A stretch of 64,000 bases of DNA from Punica granatum (GCF_007655135.1 NC_045128.1:5704001-5768000), one strand, 5' to 3'. Counted from the first letter of the stretch, positions 45,049 to 58,756 are shown. A program made the numbers and translations. Notes: generated from the letters alone by a model not told the origin.

Positions 45049-45351
45049 TGTTAATTCTCTTAATTCAATCCTCACAATAGACCAGCATAACTCAATTTAG
45101 AGAGAATGAGAGAATGCAGATTTGACAGAGAGAAGGAAAACTATCTACTACTGAAAACTTCAATACAATGCTCTAAAGAAAACCAGTTAAAGCTTAAACA
45201 TAAAGCTGAAAAATAACTGCACCTAATGTGCAAAAACTAAGCACCTAAACACCAGTTAACTGACTCCTTAAAAATAGCAACTAAGAAACAAACAAAACTG
45301 ACATTTGACTAACAAAAGACAAAAGCAGCTCTGATGCATTTATCTCCAACA
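45049..45351 (-). repeat. copia 2 3' LTR
   Basis: It pairs with 49394-49696. Confidence 0.92.
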
Positions 45352-45363
45352 CTCCTCCTTGGG

Positions 45364-48300
45364 TCAGTTGCTGCTGCACACACCAATCTTCTCCCTTAGA
45401 AACTCAAATCTCTCAACATGAAATGACTTGGTAAAGATGTATGCAAGCTGCTCATCAGTTCTGCAATACACAAGCTTCACTTCACCATTTTGTTGCACTT
45501 CTCTGAGAAAGTAATACTTCACCTTAAAGTGCTTTGTCCTTCCATGAAAAACAGGATTATGAGAGATAGCTAAAGTAGCTTGATTGTCCACGTATACTTC
45601 AGTTCCTTCCTTTGAACTCAAATGCAAATCTTGCATCAACTTCCTTAACCAAAGTGCTTGATTGGCTGTTGCTGTTGCTGCTATGAACTCAGCTTCAGCA
45701 GTGGATTGAGCAACTATTTCCTGCATCTTTGAACACCAGGAAAAACATGCTGAACCAAGACTGAAACAATAACCAGAAGTGCTTTTCATGTCATCTGCAC
45801 TTCCTGCCCAGTCAATGTCTGAAAAACCAGACAACTTCAACTCCTTACTCTTTGTGAACTTAACTCCATGACAAGATGTTCCCTTTAGATACCTTACGAC
45901 CCTCTTTGCAGCAATCATGTGAGATTCTTTTGCACAGTTCAAGAATCTTGACAGAACACTTACCACATACAGAATATCTGGTCTGGTTGCTGTTAGGTAC
46001 ATGAGACAGCCGACCAAACTCCTATAGTGTGCTTCATCAGTTAGTTCTGTTCCATCCTCCTTTTGCAACTTTTCTTTGTAACACATAGGAGTCTTCACAC
46101 TTCTGCACTCCTCCATATTAAATCTCTTTAAAATCTCCTTCAGATACCTTCTTTGACAGATGAAAATGACCAACTGAGTCTGCTTTATCTCCATGCCCAG
46201 AAAGTGGGCCATTTCTCCAAGGTTTGTCATTTCAAAGACCTTCATTAGATCTTGCTTCAGCTCTTTGATTAGATCTTCATCATTTCCTGTCACAAGTAAA
46301 TCATCCACATACAAAGAGATAACAATTTCACTGCTGCAAGCCTTCTTCACATATAGAGTAAACTCACTCAAACTTCTTTGAAAACCCAAATTCCTCAAGT
46401 ACTCGTCCATCTTGCTATACCAGGCTTTAAGAGCTTGCTTCAAACCACATAGTGCCTTCTTCAACTTGTACACTTTGTCTTCCTGATTCTTGACCCAAAA
46501 ACCTTCAGGTTGCTCAACATAAATTTCTTCTTTGAGCATACCATTAAGGAATGCAGACTTAACATCCAGCTGGTATACTTTCCAGCTTTTCTCTGCTGCA
46601 ACTGCAATTAATAATCTGATGGTGTCAAGTTTGGCCACAAGAACAAAAGTCTCTGAGTAATCTACTCCCCAAACCTGTGCATAGCCCTTTACCACAAGGC
46701 TGGCTTTGTACTTGTTGACAGAACCATCAGAATTTAATGTGGTCCTGTACACCCATTTCACTCCTATGACCTTCCTGTCTTGAGGCCTATCAACCAGCTC
46801 CCAGGTTTGATTCTTTTCTATCATACTCAGCTCCTCTTTCATTGCAACCATCCACTTCTGATCTGTCTTGGCATCTTCAAAACATAAAGGCTCGAGCACT
46901 ACAACATTGCATCTTTCATATATCTCAAATAATGGTCTGCTGCCCCTTACTGGATAATCATCAACAAAGTCTTTTATCTCTACCATTTTCTCACTTGATA
47001 GTTGTGGTGACCAGCACTGTTGAGTCACACCCTTCTCACCCTGACTACCTTCTTTCCAGTTCCACTTCTCCTCTTCCTAGAAGGTGGCATCTCTGCTAAT
47101 TATCACCTTCTCAGTTTGAGGTTGAAATACTCTATAGGCCTTAGATTGTAGGCTATACCCAACAAACACACCAGGCTCAGACTTCTGATCTAGTTTCCTT
47201 CTCTTTTCCTGAGGTACATGTGTGTAGCATACACAACCAAATACCTTTAAATTCTTCACAAATGGCTTCATCTCGTGCCGAGCCTCATATGGTGTCTTCT
47301 TCTCCAAGGCTTTTGTAGGGAGCCTGTTGAGCAGAAAGACAACAATATTTGCTGCCTCTGCCCAGAACTTTAGTGGCATGTCCTTCTCCTGCATAAGATA
47401 CCTTGCCATTTCCACTATAGTTCTATTTTTTCTCTCACTTACTCTGTTTTGCTGTGGAGAATATGTGGCAGGAAACTGACGTTCTATGCCTGCTTCATCA
47501 CAAAGGCACTTAAACTTGTTTGAGGTATACTCAGTACCATTGTCTGATCTGAGTACCTTGATCCTTCTACCACATTGATTCTCAATCCAGCACTTAAATT
47601 TCATAAACACCTCAGCAACTTCTGACTTAGCTTTCACAAAATAAATCCAACACATTCTAGTGAAGTCATCAATGAAAGTTATAAAGTACATGCTTCCATT
47701 TAGAGAGGCTTCTGACATGGGACCACACACGTCTGAGTGCACCAGTTCAAGCTTCTCAGTAGCTCTCCAGCTTGCTCCCTTGAATGGAATTCTTGCTTGC
47801 TTGCCGAGTAGACAGATTTTGCAGGTGGAATCTTGTTCCTCCATGACTGGCAGCCCTTTAGCCAATTCATTCTTCTGCATATACACCAGGCCCTTATTGA
47901 GATAGTGCCCCAGCCTTTTGTGCCAAATCTCTATAGCTTCAGTTTGTGTCTTGAAGGCAACTTGCATCTCTTCCAAAGGATTGAAAGAGAACATTTATCC
48001 TGCATAGGTATTCTGAACAGCTCCTGGCCACTTGCATCAGAAATCAAACACTCCTTTCCTTCAAACATGACCTTATACCCTTTCTCAACCAGCTGACCAA
48101 CACTTAATAAGTTTTGGTCTATCTTGGGCACATAGAGCACACCTGTGATAACCTTAGCACCAGTATAACCTTCAATCACCACAATTCCTCTTCCCTTCAC
48201 GGCAAGGTAATCTCCATTCCCAATCCTCACTTTTGTAGAAAAAGAGCCATCAAACTCCTTGAACAAGCTTCTGTCACTTGTCATGTGGTTTGTGTAACCA

Positions 48301-49310
48301 CTATCCACGAGCCAACCACTACCTGCAATACTTGAGGCATAGCATGATGCAACAAATAAGTGCTCAACTTCCTGTGCTGCTTGAGCTTCATTTTGTTGCC
48401 GTGTGCTCTTCTCCTTGCAGAACCTGTCAATATGGCCCATTTTATGACATTTTCTACATTTTACATCAGGTCTTCTCCAGCATCTGTAGTGAGGATGATT
48501 TGTTTTCCCACAATGCTTGCAAGTGGTCTGCTTTCCCTTCTTGCTTTGATCTTGAGCACTGGAGCCTTCTGATCTTGCTACTGACTTGAAGCCTTCACTT
48601 TCTCCTTTTCTTTGGTTCCATTTCTTCCCTTTGCCTGCAGCATTCAGCTACAACTTGGCCTGCAATGCCCCTTCTATGGGCTCTCCTCTCCTTATCATCC
48701 TCCTTTGCTCTTGTGCCTGTAATGCACTGAGCAATTCTGCCAATTTTATTTTTGACAGATCCTTTGTGTTCTCTAGAGAAGCTATGGTAGCCTCAAATTT
48801 TTCAGGCAGAGAAATCAATATTTTATGCGCAATTCTATCATCCTTTATATCTGTCCCAAGCACCCTTATCTTATCAACAATCTCAATTAGCCTATTTGCA
48901 TATTCCTTCACAGTTTCTGCATCATCCATTTGCTGCCTCTCAAACTCTCTCAAGAGGTTCAGCACTTTCATTCCTCTCACCCTCTCATCTCCTTCATACT
49001 CAGACTTAAGAAAATCCCAAATAGCTTTAGCTGATCCATACCTCATTATCCTTGTGAAGATTGTTGTGGAGACAGCTGCAAAAAGACAGGACTTTGCCTT
49101 GGCTTTCCTTGTTGTCCTCTCTTTATGGTATTTGATCTGATTCATGGTTGGGTTCTCAGGAAGTGGAGCCACCTCATAGTCATTCTCCACTGCTTCCCAT
49201 AAATCGCACCCTTCCATGTAAGCAGCCATCTTCACTGCCCATGCTTGATAATTTTCTCCATCAAACACAGGTGGCACCATACTAGGGAAGCTGCTTGAGC
49301 CTGATTCCAT
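45364..49310 (-). pseudogene. copia 2 gag-pol, near-intact
   Basis: ATG at 49310 opens gag (MESGSSSFPSMVPPVFDGEN). It is followed by a UBN2-type core, CCHC knuckles (CKHCGKTNHPHYRC, CRKCHKMGHIDRFC), protease WLVDSGYTNHMTS, IWHKRLGHYL, integrase with LVHSDVCGPM and SDNGTEYTS, reverse transcriptase with LYVDDLLVTG, and RNase H with STAEAEFIAA. It ends at TGA 45364-45366. Only three disabling lesions are visible: TAG at 48648-48650, a one-base loss near 47990, and TAG at 47077-47079. The RNase H motif SDSDWAG is SDIDWAG here. It is less decayed in coding sequence than copia 1 although its LTRs differ more. Confidence 0.88.
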
Positions 49311-49393
49311 CTTTTTCTGGCCTTCACTGGATGCAAAGACTCTCGACCAAGCAACTCACAACCCCTTAAGATCAATTGCGGCTCTGATACCAC

Positions 49394-49696
49394 TGTTAAT
49401 TCTCTTAATTCAATCCTCACAGTAGACCAGCAAAACTCAATTTAGAGAGAATGAGAGAATGCAGATTTGACAGAGAGAAGGAAAACTGTCTACTACTGAA
49501 AACTTCAATACAATGCTCTAAAGAAAACCAGTTAAAGCTTAAACATAAAGCTGAAAAATAACTGCACCTAACGTGCAAAAACTAAGCATCTAAACCCCAG
49601 TTAACTAACTCCTTAAAAATAGCAACTAAGAAACAAACAAAACTGACGTTTGACTAACAAAAGACAAAAGCAGCTCTGATACATTTATCTCCAACA
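49394..49696 (-). repeat. copia 2 5' LTR
   Basis: It has the iMet-tRNA PBS directly inside. Confidence 0.92.
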
Positions 49697-50609
49697 CTCT
49701 CTAAGCCCGGAAACGCCGAGAAGTCAGGAGGTCTGCTTATTCGGCACTCTGTGAGATAGAACTTTGAGCTTCGACTCAAACTGAAGTACACAAAAAGAGA
49801 TGTAAGAAAACTATTTAGATGGAATAATATTGATAGAAAGCATTTGTTGTTGAAAGTAACAGAAGAGACCTCGACCGAACTCCAACCGATCCAGTCATCT
49901 TGAATTAAGCTCCTTGACAGATCAAGAACAATTTAAGTTCCTCAGAATTAAATTTCCCAGGGATATGTTCTCTCTACGCCAACTCAACCATCTCAGCTGA
50001 TGGAAAAGATGTTGAAAGTTCCCATGGAGTATTGCACCGGCGAGTTCAAGAACTCTTATCCTTGGCAAGTTCCTAAACATGTCCTCATTAAGACTATCTT
50101 CTTCCTCCATGAAATGATATCATTCTAGACTGATGGCTTCCACTTTTGATGTTCCCTATACTCATCGAAAACATCAAAAATGGATGTGGTTTCAAACAAT
50201 TTTCGTGATCTGAAATCTGATCTAAAATACATCGAAAATGTCAAGCCTCTTGTCCCACTAATACAATCCCTACATCTCCACCGTGCCACAGCCTGCTTCG
50301 TCGTCCCGGTTCTTCTTGCTCAACGATACTTCTGCTGAGATCTCTGAGTTCATCATGCATCCATCTCGTATTGTCCTCCCCGATTTTAATCAACGACTTT
50401 AGTTGGAGGATCTCAATTCCCACTTCTGGGGAAAATTTAGCATCTTTCCACATTGGACTCACTAGCCTGACGTCCATTCCGATGAAAAGGCATGCAATGT
50501 CAAGGAATATTTCCTTTTGCTCACTTTCCAACGACTCATAACTTATCTTGGACGTTGACCATGTCCAGTTTAATTTTCAACTTCTCTACTGTACCATGCC
50601 ACATAATAT

Positions 50610-51567
50610 TGATATTTGACCCTGAATTTTGGGGTTGGATTTCTAATTTCTACTTATTTTTATAGTAATTAGGAGAATTTGATTTAGGTATATGAATAAA
50701 TGGTGTTCTATGACGACCAGCAGCTGTCTTCTAATTGTAGGGGAGAGTTATTGATGGAGAAGATGAATTATATTGCTTCGATGGTCATGGGGGGTGCTGC
50801 TTTCTGTTTCGAGAGTTAAAAGTATACAGCGTATCTCACGATTGCTTATGAAAAGTCTTCCTCTCTGTAAGGAAGATCCTCCACATGATTGAGTTTTGGT
50901 TACAATTAATTTAATCTTTCATGGTATCCTCTCTGTTTAATTTAATTGGTTAGTTAGTAGTATGTTCCTATATTTTAAGTGTAATATGTTGAATGTCATT
51001 AATGCTAACTACCCTTTAAGTTAATCCAAAAGAGAACAGGTGCCCATTGTTACAGGTTCAATTTCTGAATTTCTGATTTGTTCAAGACCGTGACAGGTAT
51101 GTGATTTATTTTAACTTACAAAAGAACTACGTGGGCTCTAATTCTCGGAAAAACAAGATACGTAGGCACCCCATTATTGTGGAGTTCGAGTCCAATTATT
51201 TTACCAACTCGATCTTTTGGTTATTGTTATTCAAGATTTGCATATGATTCGTATGAATATTTCCTAATCTATTATTGTTGAAGGTTGCTTCACAGAACAG
51301 CCCATACTAGAAGAGATTGCGGAAAATCCAGTATTTTTGTAGGTTGATGAGATTATTGAGAAGGGGCACTGAAACCACATAAGAATCGGATTTATATAAT
51401 CCAGATAATTTTGTTCGTAGAATGTAGACAGATGTTTTACCTTGAAAGAAACATTATGAGGATTTATGGATTTAATTCAGGTTTATTTATCTATTTATTT
51501 GGGGCCGTTATGCAATGGTAACAATTTGAATCGGTCCTATTTTAGGATTAGGTTCGGAGCGTTACAC
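50610..51567 (-). mobile_element. probable gypsy-type solo LTR at a TNL recombination junction
   Basis: On the minus strand the right border reads TGTAACGCTCCGAACCTAAT, a common plant LTR start, and the left border reads CAGGGTCAAATATCA. TG...CA borders therefore enclose about 958 bp without coding sequence. To its left is a truncated NB-ARC (locus G); to its right is the end of an LRR exon (locus F). No 5-bp duplication is evident, as expected if unequal recombination through an LTR joined two different TNL loci. Confidence 0.5.
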
Positions 51568-54500
51568 TCTGCTGCTTTGAAAGATCGGGTAACTTAAGTG
51601 CCTTGCATCCAAATATGTTCAACTCCCGCAGATTACTCAGTTCCTCGAGTCCTGGAATTTCCATGATGCTCTCACAGTCACTCATGCTGAAAAGCTCCAG
51701 CCTCTGCAACTTCGATAGGTTCGGCAACTTCCTGAGCGATCTGCAACTGCTTATATCCAACTTTTGCAGCGACTCCAATTCTACAACCACCTCAATTTCA
51801 CTAAATTGCTCGCAGCCTCTAAGGGATAACTCCTAGGGTGGTAGCTCGGGTAAACATGTGAGCGACCTGCAGCTGTCGATACATAACCTTTTGAGGTTGT
51901 GCAAACGGTCGAACCTCTAGAGACCGTCCAGCCTCATTAAAAGGCAGCCATTTGTATTCAAATCCTTCAGGGACAGGAGATTGCCAAGGCCTTCGATTTC
52001 TCTGAGCTTCAGGCAATCCATAACCCATAATTTCGACAAATTCTTCAAGTTTGAAAGGTCTGGCAACCTCTCAAGTGAGTCACAACACCAGATACTCAAA
52101 AGTAACAGGCTTGAGGGAAGTATGGGGAGGCTTTTAAGTCTCTTGCAACCCTCAATATTCAGATGTTTAAGACGACAGAGAAATGCACCTATCTCTTCCG
52201 GTAAGGTAGATATCTCCACGGAGTACAAAGCCATTCTTTCGAGCTTGCTGAAGCTAGAGACGCTTTCCAGCTCCTTGAGCTTCCAATTCTCATCCAAAAT
52301 CAATTCTTTTAGATTAACCAAGTTCGCAAGGTTCAAGGAAGTCAGTGCTGATGCCAGTCGAACTGTTAGACTAATTAAGCTAGATGGAAGCTCGGGGAGG
52401 GTCTGAAGATCCGTCTTAAAAAGATAAAGGGTCTCGAGGCATGAGAGAGTGCTCATATCCGCCAGGAGGCTCTTTACCATGTTAAGTTTCAAGACCCTCA
52501 AAGAGGATAGACTCAAAATTTCATCGGAAATTATTTGGTATTCTGTTGCCATCAGTGGAGACCACGAGGCATCGAGAACTTTGAGCTTCTTTAAGCTTCC
52601 TAGGTTACCCGGTAAACAACTGACATATGTTCCATCGATCATGAGCAATTCCAAATCATGTTGATCTCCAACGAAATCCGGCAACCTTCTGATGTCAGTT
52701 CCCGTCAAGATCAGTTCAACCAATGAGGTTAACTGCCCAATGGAGTTCGGAAGTTCCTCGACCCCACTATGCGATAACGAAAGTCTCCTGAGATTCACGA
52801 GGGATCCAACAGATGCTGGAATTTCATGAAGATGTCTACATCTATCAGCAGATAAAACTTAAAGCTTTCTCATACCTCTCAATATAGGTAATTCTTTGAC
52901 CCTTGTATCATCAATAAGAAGCTCGACAAGTGACTCCATGGAACCCAATTGCTCAGGCAACTTCTCCAGTCTCCAACATCTCCTCAAGTTTATGAGGATC
53001 AGATTCTTTAGAAGCACTATTGAATCAACCCAAACCAACTCCCCGCAGGACTCAAGAATCAAGCTCTCTAAGCTTGGAAATGCTGAGAAGTCAGGAGTTT
53101 TGCTTATTGAGCACTCTCTAAGATTGAGAACTTTTAGCTTCGACCCGAACTGAAGAACACAAAAAGAGATGTAAGGAAACTATTTAGATGGAATAACATT
53201 GATAGAAAGCATTTATAGAGTTAAAATTAACTGGTCAAACCTTGATTGAGCTCTAACCAATCCAATCATCACGAATGAAGCTCCTTGACAGATCGAGGAC
53301 AATTAAGTTCCTCAGAATTAAATTGGTCGGCAGAGATATGTTCTTTCTATGCCAACTCAGCCATCTAAGCTGACGGAAAATAAGTTCAAAGTTCCCATAG
53401 AGTCTTGCACCGACAAGTTCAAGAACTCTTATCCTCGGCAGATCCCTAAACATGTCATCGTCAAGAGTATCTTTGTGAGACCTATCATTTTTATTTTAAA
53501 TAGCATACATATACATGTACTTACATATATGTATCTATATATAAATTATAGACCTGTTGCTGGAGTCAAAGGAAAAAAAACAAAAAGAAAAGAAAAGAGA
53601 GAAAAAAAAAACAAAAGGAAGTGGTGTCATGGACGTGGCCCATCATTCTTCCCCCAGCACACCCCATTTCCACCGCCATGCCATTTTGCCATTTATTTCT
53701 TCCATTCTTCCTTTGTTTTGTCCTGCTCTGTCTTCCTCTACCATTGTTCTGCTGCTGGAGAAAACAGAAAAACAGAGGACGAGAGAAGAGAGAGGCAGAA
53801 CAGAGTGAGATGAGGAAGAAATCAAGGAGGAGAGGAAAGCTAGGCTCGGGTTCTTGAAGTAAGTTGATTCTTCCCACCTTCGACGTTCCTATTCATTGGT
53901 TTAGATGCGGATTAGGCCATTTCCCTTCGTTCTAGCTCGGTTAGGACCTACGACTGGTGATGCGGGTTTTGCTCTAAGTTAGCTTTCCACGGTCTTGATT
54001 GACATAATTGCTAAGTTTAGTGAAGTCTAGGATTTTCCTCTTCATTTAGATTGAATATGGTTGTCTTAAAATGAAGTTACTTAAGCTTATAGGGATCAAT
54101 GGAGGATTTAGTTCGTGTGTTGAATTTATGTTTAATTATTCTATCTTGATGTGCCGATCGGGATGAAAGATAGATGTATCTATCGGTTTGGCTCTATTTA
54201 AATTTGTTTTGGGGAAGAATTTGATTAAATGAGATTATTATGCTTTATGGGGGTCAATGGAAGAATGAGTTATCTGCTAATTTTTACTTGATGATTGATG
54301 ATTCCAATTGATATGTTTGCTTAGGTGCTGAGTTGAAGAAATTGGTTTAATAGTTGATTTTAGGATCTCTAACGGTGGTTAAATGACTAATATAAGCCGA
54401 CCTTTGTTGAGTTATTTAGCTTTCATTTGTTGCCATAGATTGGGTAATATTAGTTATGTTATTAAGTTGGAGGTTGTTGATTGATGATTTAATTAATCAT

Positions 54501-56109
54501 GGAAATGCTTTATTGGGCTTGATGATAGATTTAATCTTTTACTGACCTAGCTGTCTTAGCAATTTAATCTCCACTAACTAATTGTTTGACATTGTGAAAT
54601 TAAAATGATGATTTGAGGAAATGATTAAGTCAGTTATCGATTAGTTCTTATTATTGCAAAAAGAATAATGATGGGAAGTAAATAGGATGGAATGGAGGTA
54701 GAATGATTGGAAGCTATTGTAATAAGTTCCTAAGCTTAAGACTTCTATTTTAACTTGGGTGAGTTTATAGGATTTCAGTATGTTGAATTATAATGATTGA
54801 GCTGTTAAGTTCATTGAGAAGAATTTGCCGCCTTAATATACCTTTTGATTTGTTAACCTTTTTATTGATTATATGATCGACCATTATAGCTGCATAAGTG
54901 CTTAGAATTTAAGAGCAAATGGGTTTGAATCCCTCTTCTCTTGAGAATTTCAAATGGTTAGGCATGCGATATATATATATATATATATATATTATATGAG
55001 ATATGATCTATTTTCTTGTTATGCTTGCAATTAATAGGGGCCGAGGACACCAATATTGTGCATCCTGAAAGTCAAGTTTGATGAACCATTTTGGATGTTC
55101 GATGAGTACTTCATTCCATTATTGTCACAATCCGAAATTTCAGCAGAACTTACCCTAAATTTTCTTGATACCCATTATCACATAACGATTCATATAAAAG
55201 AAAACCTACTTTCCATAAACTCTCAAAACATATATATCACCAAACCAGTAAACTCTAATATGTATACATATACTTCTCAATAGATTTTTTTTCTCCTCAC
55301 ATCAATAATTCAACTAAATAAAAAATTCAGGTCGAAACATATTCAAATACATTCTATACAAAAAGAATCCCTATCAAATAACTAAGGTACCTACCTAGTC
55401 CTCTGAGCTGATCCCCGATATCAAAAATGGTTCTCCCATGCAGCTAGAAGCTTATATGAAAAAAAATATATGCAGGGTGTGAGCTGCATCTCAGTGAATA
55501 CTAAATTCCAAGGCAAAATGAATTATTATTAAATAAATATTTAATTGCAAACAACCGAATATTCAAATAAATAATACAATCATATCCAATCCAACTATCA
55601 GCTCACCCAACATACATACACTGTATATATATTCATACAAACTATAATAATAATTATATCCAATATAATAACTAAATTTAAGTTCTACTAACCAATACAC
55701 ACAACCTTTCCAACCTTTTCCCTAATATCCAATATTACATAAACGTCAAATATTCATTCATTAGCGTTCCATAGCAACTCACAACACAATCAATTGACAG
55801 AACAAGCTCTAGCAACAACACGGCTTTCATAGAGCAACTTCAAACAATCTCAACAATCATCACATTATCAACAATCTCAACAATCATCACAACTCCAACA
55901 ATCTCAACAATCATCACATCTCCAACAATCATACCAGCCAAACAGTATACAACACAAACCAATCAATAGAGCCATAGGGTTGCATTTCCTCACAACAGAG
56001 TTATGACGGTATCGTGACCCCACATATCTTACTCATATCATCCTCAACTCCCCATATTCATATCTCATAAGCGGGGCCGCCTATTAACCTCTGGCGGTAA
56101 GAGTTGACT

Positions 56110-56300
56110 CAATTTGTATTCCGCCGAGTCTCAGCGGCCGATCAGGCCCCTTTTTCTATTCCGCCGGGTCCAGCGGCCGATCCGGCCCCGGTTTATATTC
56201 CGCCGGGTCCGGCGGCCGATCACGCCCCTATTTATATTCCGCCGGGTCCGGCGGCCGATCTGGCCCATTTTGTAATCCGCCGGGTCCAGCGGTCCCATGG
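56110..56300 (-). repeat. GC-rich tandem units inside element D
   Basis: About five units of TATTCCGCCGGGTCCRGC followed by GGCCGATC, the same family as 38115-38500. Confidence 0.8.
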
Positions 56301-57324
56301 CTATAGTCAAACAACAATCACAATCATGATCAATTGTAACCATACCATCTCACGTCATACATTATTATTCGCAAGCATAATCCCAATCACATCACAATGG
56401 CAGCACATTACCATCACATAGCTCATACACAACCAGTAAACACAATCACACCGCATTATCTCAACTCAAAGTGAAACAGACAAAACAATATCTCTCAAAT
56501 TCCATCACGGAACATAGCACGACCAATTCCTTAATCTAACTATCACAATATTCATCTTCACAATTTATATAATTAGAACGCATCATTTCACAAAGGACTG
56601 GAATATTCACATAACATACATACATATATATATATATCATTTCACAATGGAATAAAGTACTCACCCAACTTCCAATATAATATTTAAGAAAGACAGGCTT
56701 TCAGAATGCAAAGTTCCAGTTTCCTCAGCTCCTATAAATCATAAGCATAATAAGAAACGATTACAAAATATATTCGTTTTCTTTATATATTCCTTATAAC
56801 AAGCAATACCGCATTTGAACCCGAAAGAAAGAATTTATCCAGACTTAATTGCCCCTGAAAACCTCGAAACCTAACTGGCTTCAACTGTTATTAATATGCA
56901 ACAATTAAATTATTCCAGTTAAAAATAATCTTAGAGCAGTAGCTAGCTTTTTTTTCTAAACAATTAACTAACCTTATCTAGCTAATACAAATTAAACAAC
57001 AATCATTATTCTTCATCTACCTCACCAACTCACTGCTAGCTAGCTCCCAACTTCCTCAAATTTCCACCTCAAATAACCGTCTTTCTAAAACTCGATTTTT
57101 AATCCATTTCATCTAATTCCCCATATTCGTTAATTCATTCAAATAATAACGCTCAAGCAAATGCAAAGTGTTCTTAATTACTTCACAAACACAACTTCAA
57201 TTTTAACTTAATAAACTAACTATAGAACACTAAAGCTGCAGCTAGCAACAAAGGAAAACCCAATGCCTCAAAGGTCCTAAAACCCTAAATCAACTATAAA
57301 TCCGACTTATTAACTAACTACTTG

Positions 57325-57358
<34 letters not shown>

Positions 57359-58082
57359 ACTTCATAGCCCACATAAACAATTAAGTAAAATAAAGATCTC
57401 ACCAAACAAAAGAAAACAGGAATTCAGCTATATACATACCCAAACTCTGTCAATATTCAACCGAAATGCAATACCCACTCTTGCTTGTGAGATGACTTCT
57501 ATCTCTGTAGTTCTCTCTCCCTCACTGTTTTCCATTTCAATAAGACTAAAAATACTTCCATGAAAGGTCCATTGCCAATCTCTACTATGCTTCTATAACA
57601 ATACAAATAATAAGAATGAAACTTCCCCTACCTTCCACTAATCTATTTACAGTACTTTATCTCAAACAAATCTAAAAATTGCTTCTTGCAATAACCAACC
57701 AAATTAATATCTAACTCACAAATTTCAGCATCATCAATGTGGCCTAGCTTAGTTCACTAAACGTTCAAATATACTAGTCTAAGTTACTTCATCAATTTCT
57801 CTAATTTACTCATCCAACTAACTTGTTTCTAAATCCATAGCAAGGACACAATCAATTAAATAAGGCTCAATCAAGAAAAATCTGCAACATACCTAAGCTA
57901 GTCCGTAACAAACTCAACCCAGAATGCATGCTGGAGAAAGACGAATTCGAACAGAGAGAAGAGAAGGGTCATTGACAGAGATGGGGCAGAGGACAACGTA
58001 AGACCATCGCCATCACCCTCACCGTCATCGTCCCTCTGATCTCCCTGCTTTCCGAAGCTCCATCTCGAGCTCTCTGTTCCTC

Positions 58083-58086
<4 letters not shown>

Positions 58087-58130
<44 letters not shown>
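58087..58130. repeat. (CT)n microsatellite
   Basis: A long uninterrupted CT tract in element D; it is GA on the element's sense strand, in its leader-like region. Confidence 0.9.
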
Positions 58131-58134
<4 letters not shown>

Positions 58135-58756
58135 CCTCTGTTCTTCGATTTCTTCAGCTAACCCCGAACAAAGAAGAAAAAAAAATGAATTACTAAAGTA
58201 AAGAAAGAAGTCAATGGCGGTGGCAAAATTGGTCCTTAGTGGAAAATTTTTGGAACACGTGGGGGGCCATGCCAATTTCCTCTTCTTCTTTTTTCTTTTT
58301 AATTGTGTAATGCTCAGCCACATAAACATGTGGTATCTAATATACATATATAAGTGTAGCTATGTATGTGTGTATATATATATATATGCATGTTTAGTAA
58401 AATCAATACCGGATCTCACAATTGTGAAATGATATATATATATATATATATTATGTGAGTACTATATTCCCTTGTGAACTGATGTAGTATAGTAATATAA
58501 ATTATTTAAGAAAAATATTGCGATAGTTAGAAATTAAGAAATCGGTCTTGTTATGTTGTGTGAAATGATTTGAGAGATATTACCCTCTTATGTTTCATGT
58601 TGACATGAGATATGCGGTGTGATTGTATATATTGATTGTGTATGAGATATGTGATGATATTGTGATAAATTGGGAATAGGAAATTAGTATGGATATATGA
58701 AGTGAAATGGCATGGGTGCAATTGTTTATGCTTGTGATTGTTGTTTAATTATAGCC

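Larger units (their letters stand above)
45049..49696 (-). mobile_element. Ty1/copia retrotransposon 2, inserted in locus G LRR
   Basis: The LTRs (45049-45351 and 49394-49696, 303 bp) begin TGTTGGAGAT on the minus strand and end GAATTAACA. About nine differences between them give roughly 3%. PBS TGGTATCAGAGCC is the complement of 49380-49392, and the polypurine tract AAGGAGGAG is the complement of 45352-45360. The target duplication is CTCTT (45044-45048) and CTCTC (49697-49701). The uninterrupted paralogue in locus F reads AAGCTCTCTAAGC. It is related to copia 1 in gag and pol but has different LTRs. It lies in the same orientation as locus G. Confidence 0.92.
43660..50605 (-). pseudogene. 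Locus G: TNL pseudogene (NB-ARC tail, linker, LRR) split by copia 2
   Basis: From the top: an NB-ARC tail 50605-50240 (EKLKIKLDMVNV, then SEQKEIFLDIACLFIGM, LQLKSLIKIGED, WMHDELRDLSRSIV); a linker exon about 50160-49880 (DMFRNLPRIRVLELAGAILH); an LRR exon start at 49790-49702; then, after the copia element, 45043-43671. Defects: an 11-base loss in the NB-ARC at about 50546 between AAGTT repeats, a TGA in the linker (where F has GGC), an extra T near 49932, a two-base loss near 49756, a TAG in place of a Trp codon near 44951, and an extra base near 44876. The final codon block stops at TAG where locus C has CAG. The gene cannot make a receptor. Homology to intact NB-ARC ends at about 50608, at the junction with a different LTR. 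Confidence 0.85.
55123..58420 (-). mobile_element. long solo-LTR-like element D (copy 3), nested in element E
   Basis: On the minus strand it begins TGTGAGATCCGG and ends TTTCGGATTGTGACA. Flanks ATTAT (55118-55122) and ATTGT (58421-58425) are a 5-bp duplication with one change; copy 1 has CCATTGTGAAATG at the equivalent site (about 20108). It contains CACGTG at 58256-58261, a long (CT)n tract at 58087-58130, and a five-unit GC-rich array at 56110-56300. Confidence 0.82.

Noticed and set aside
53349..53813. Plus-strand 154-codon frame crossing 53349-53813
   Set aside because: It spans the junction between the TNL linker exon (antisense) and element E, so it is a chance frame.
57898..58347. 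149-codon minus-strand frame with an (RE)n run
   Set aside because: It is driven by the (CT)n microsatellite in element D and is not conserved in the other copies.
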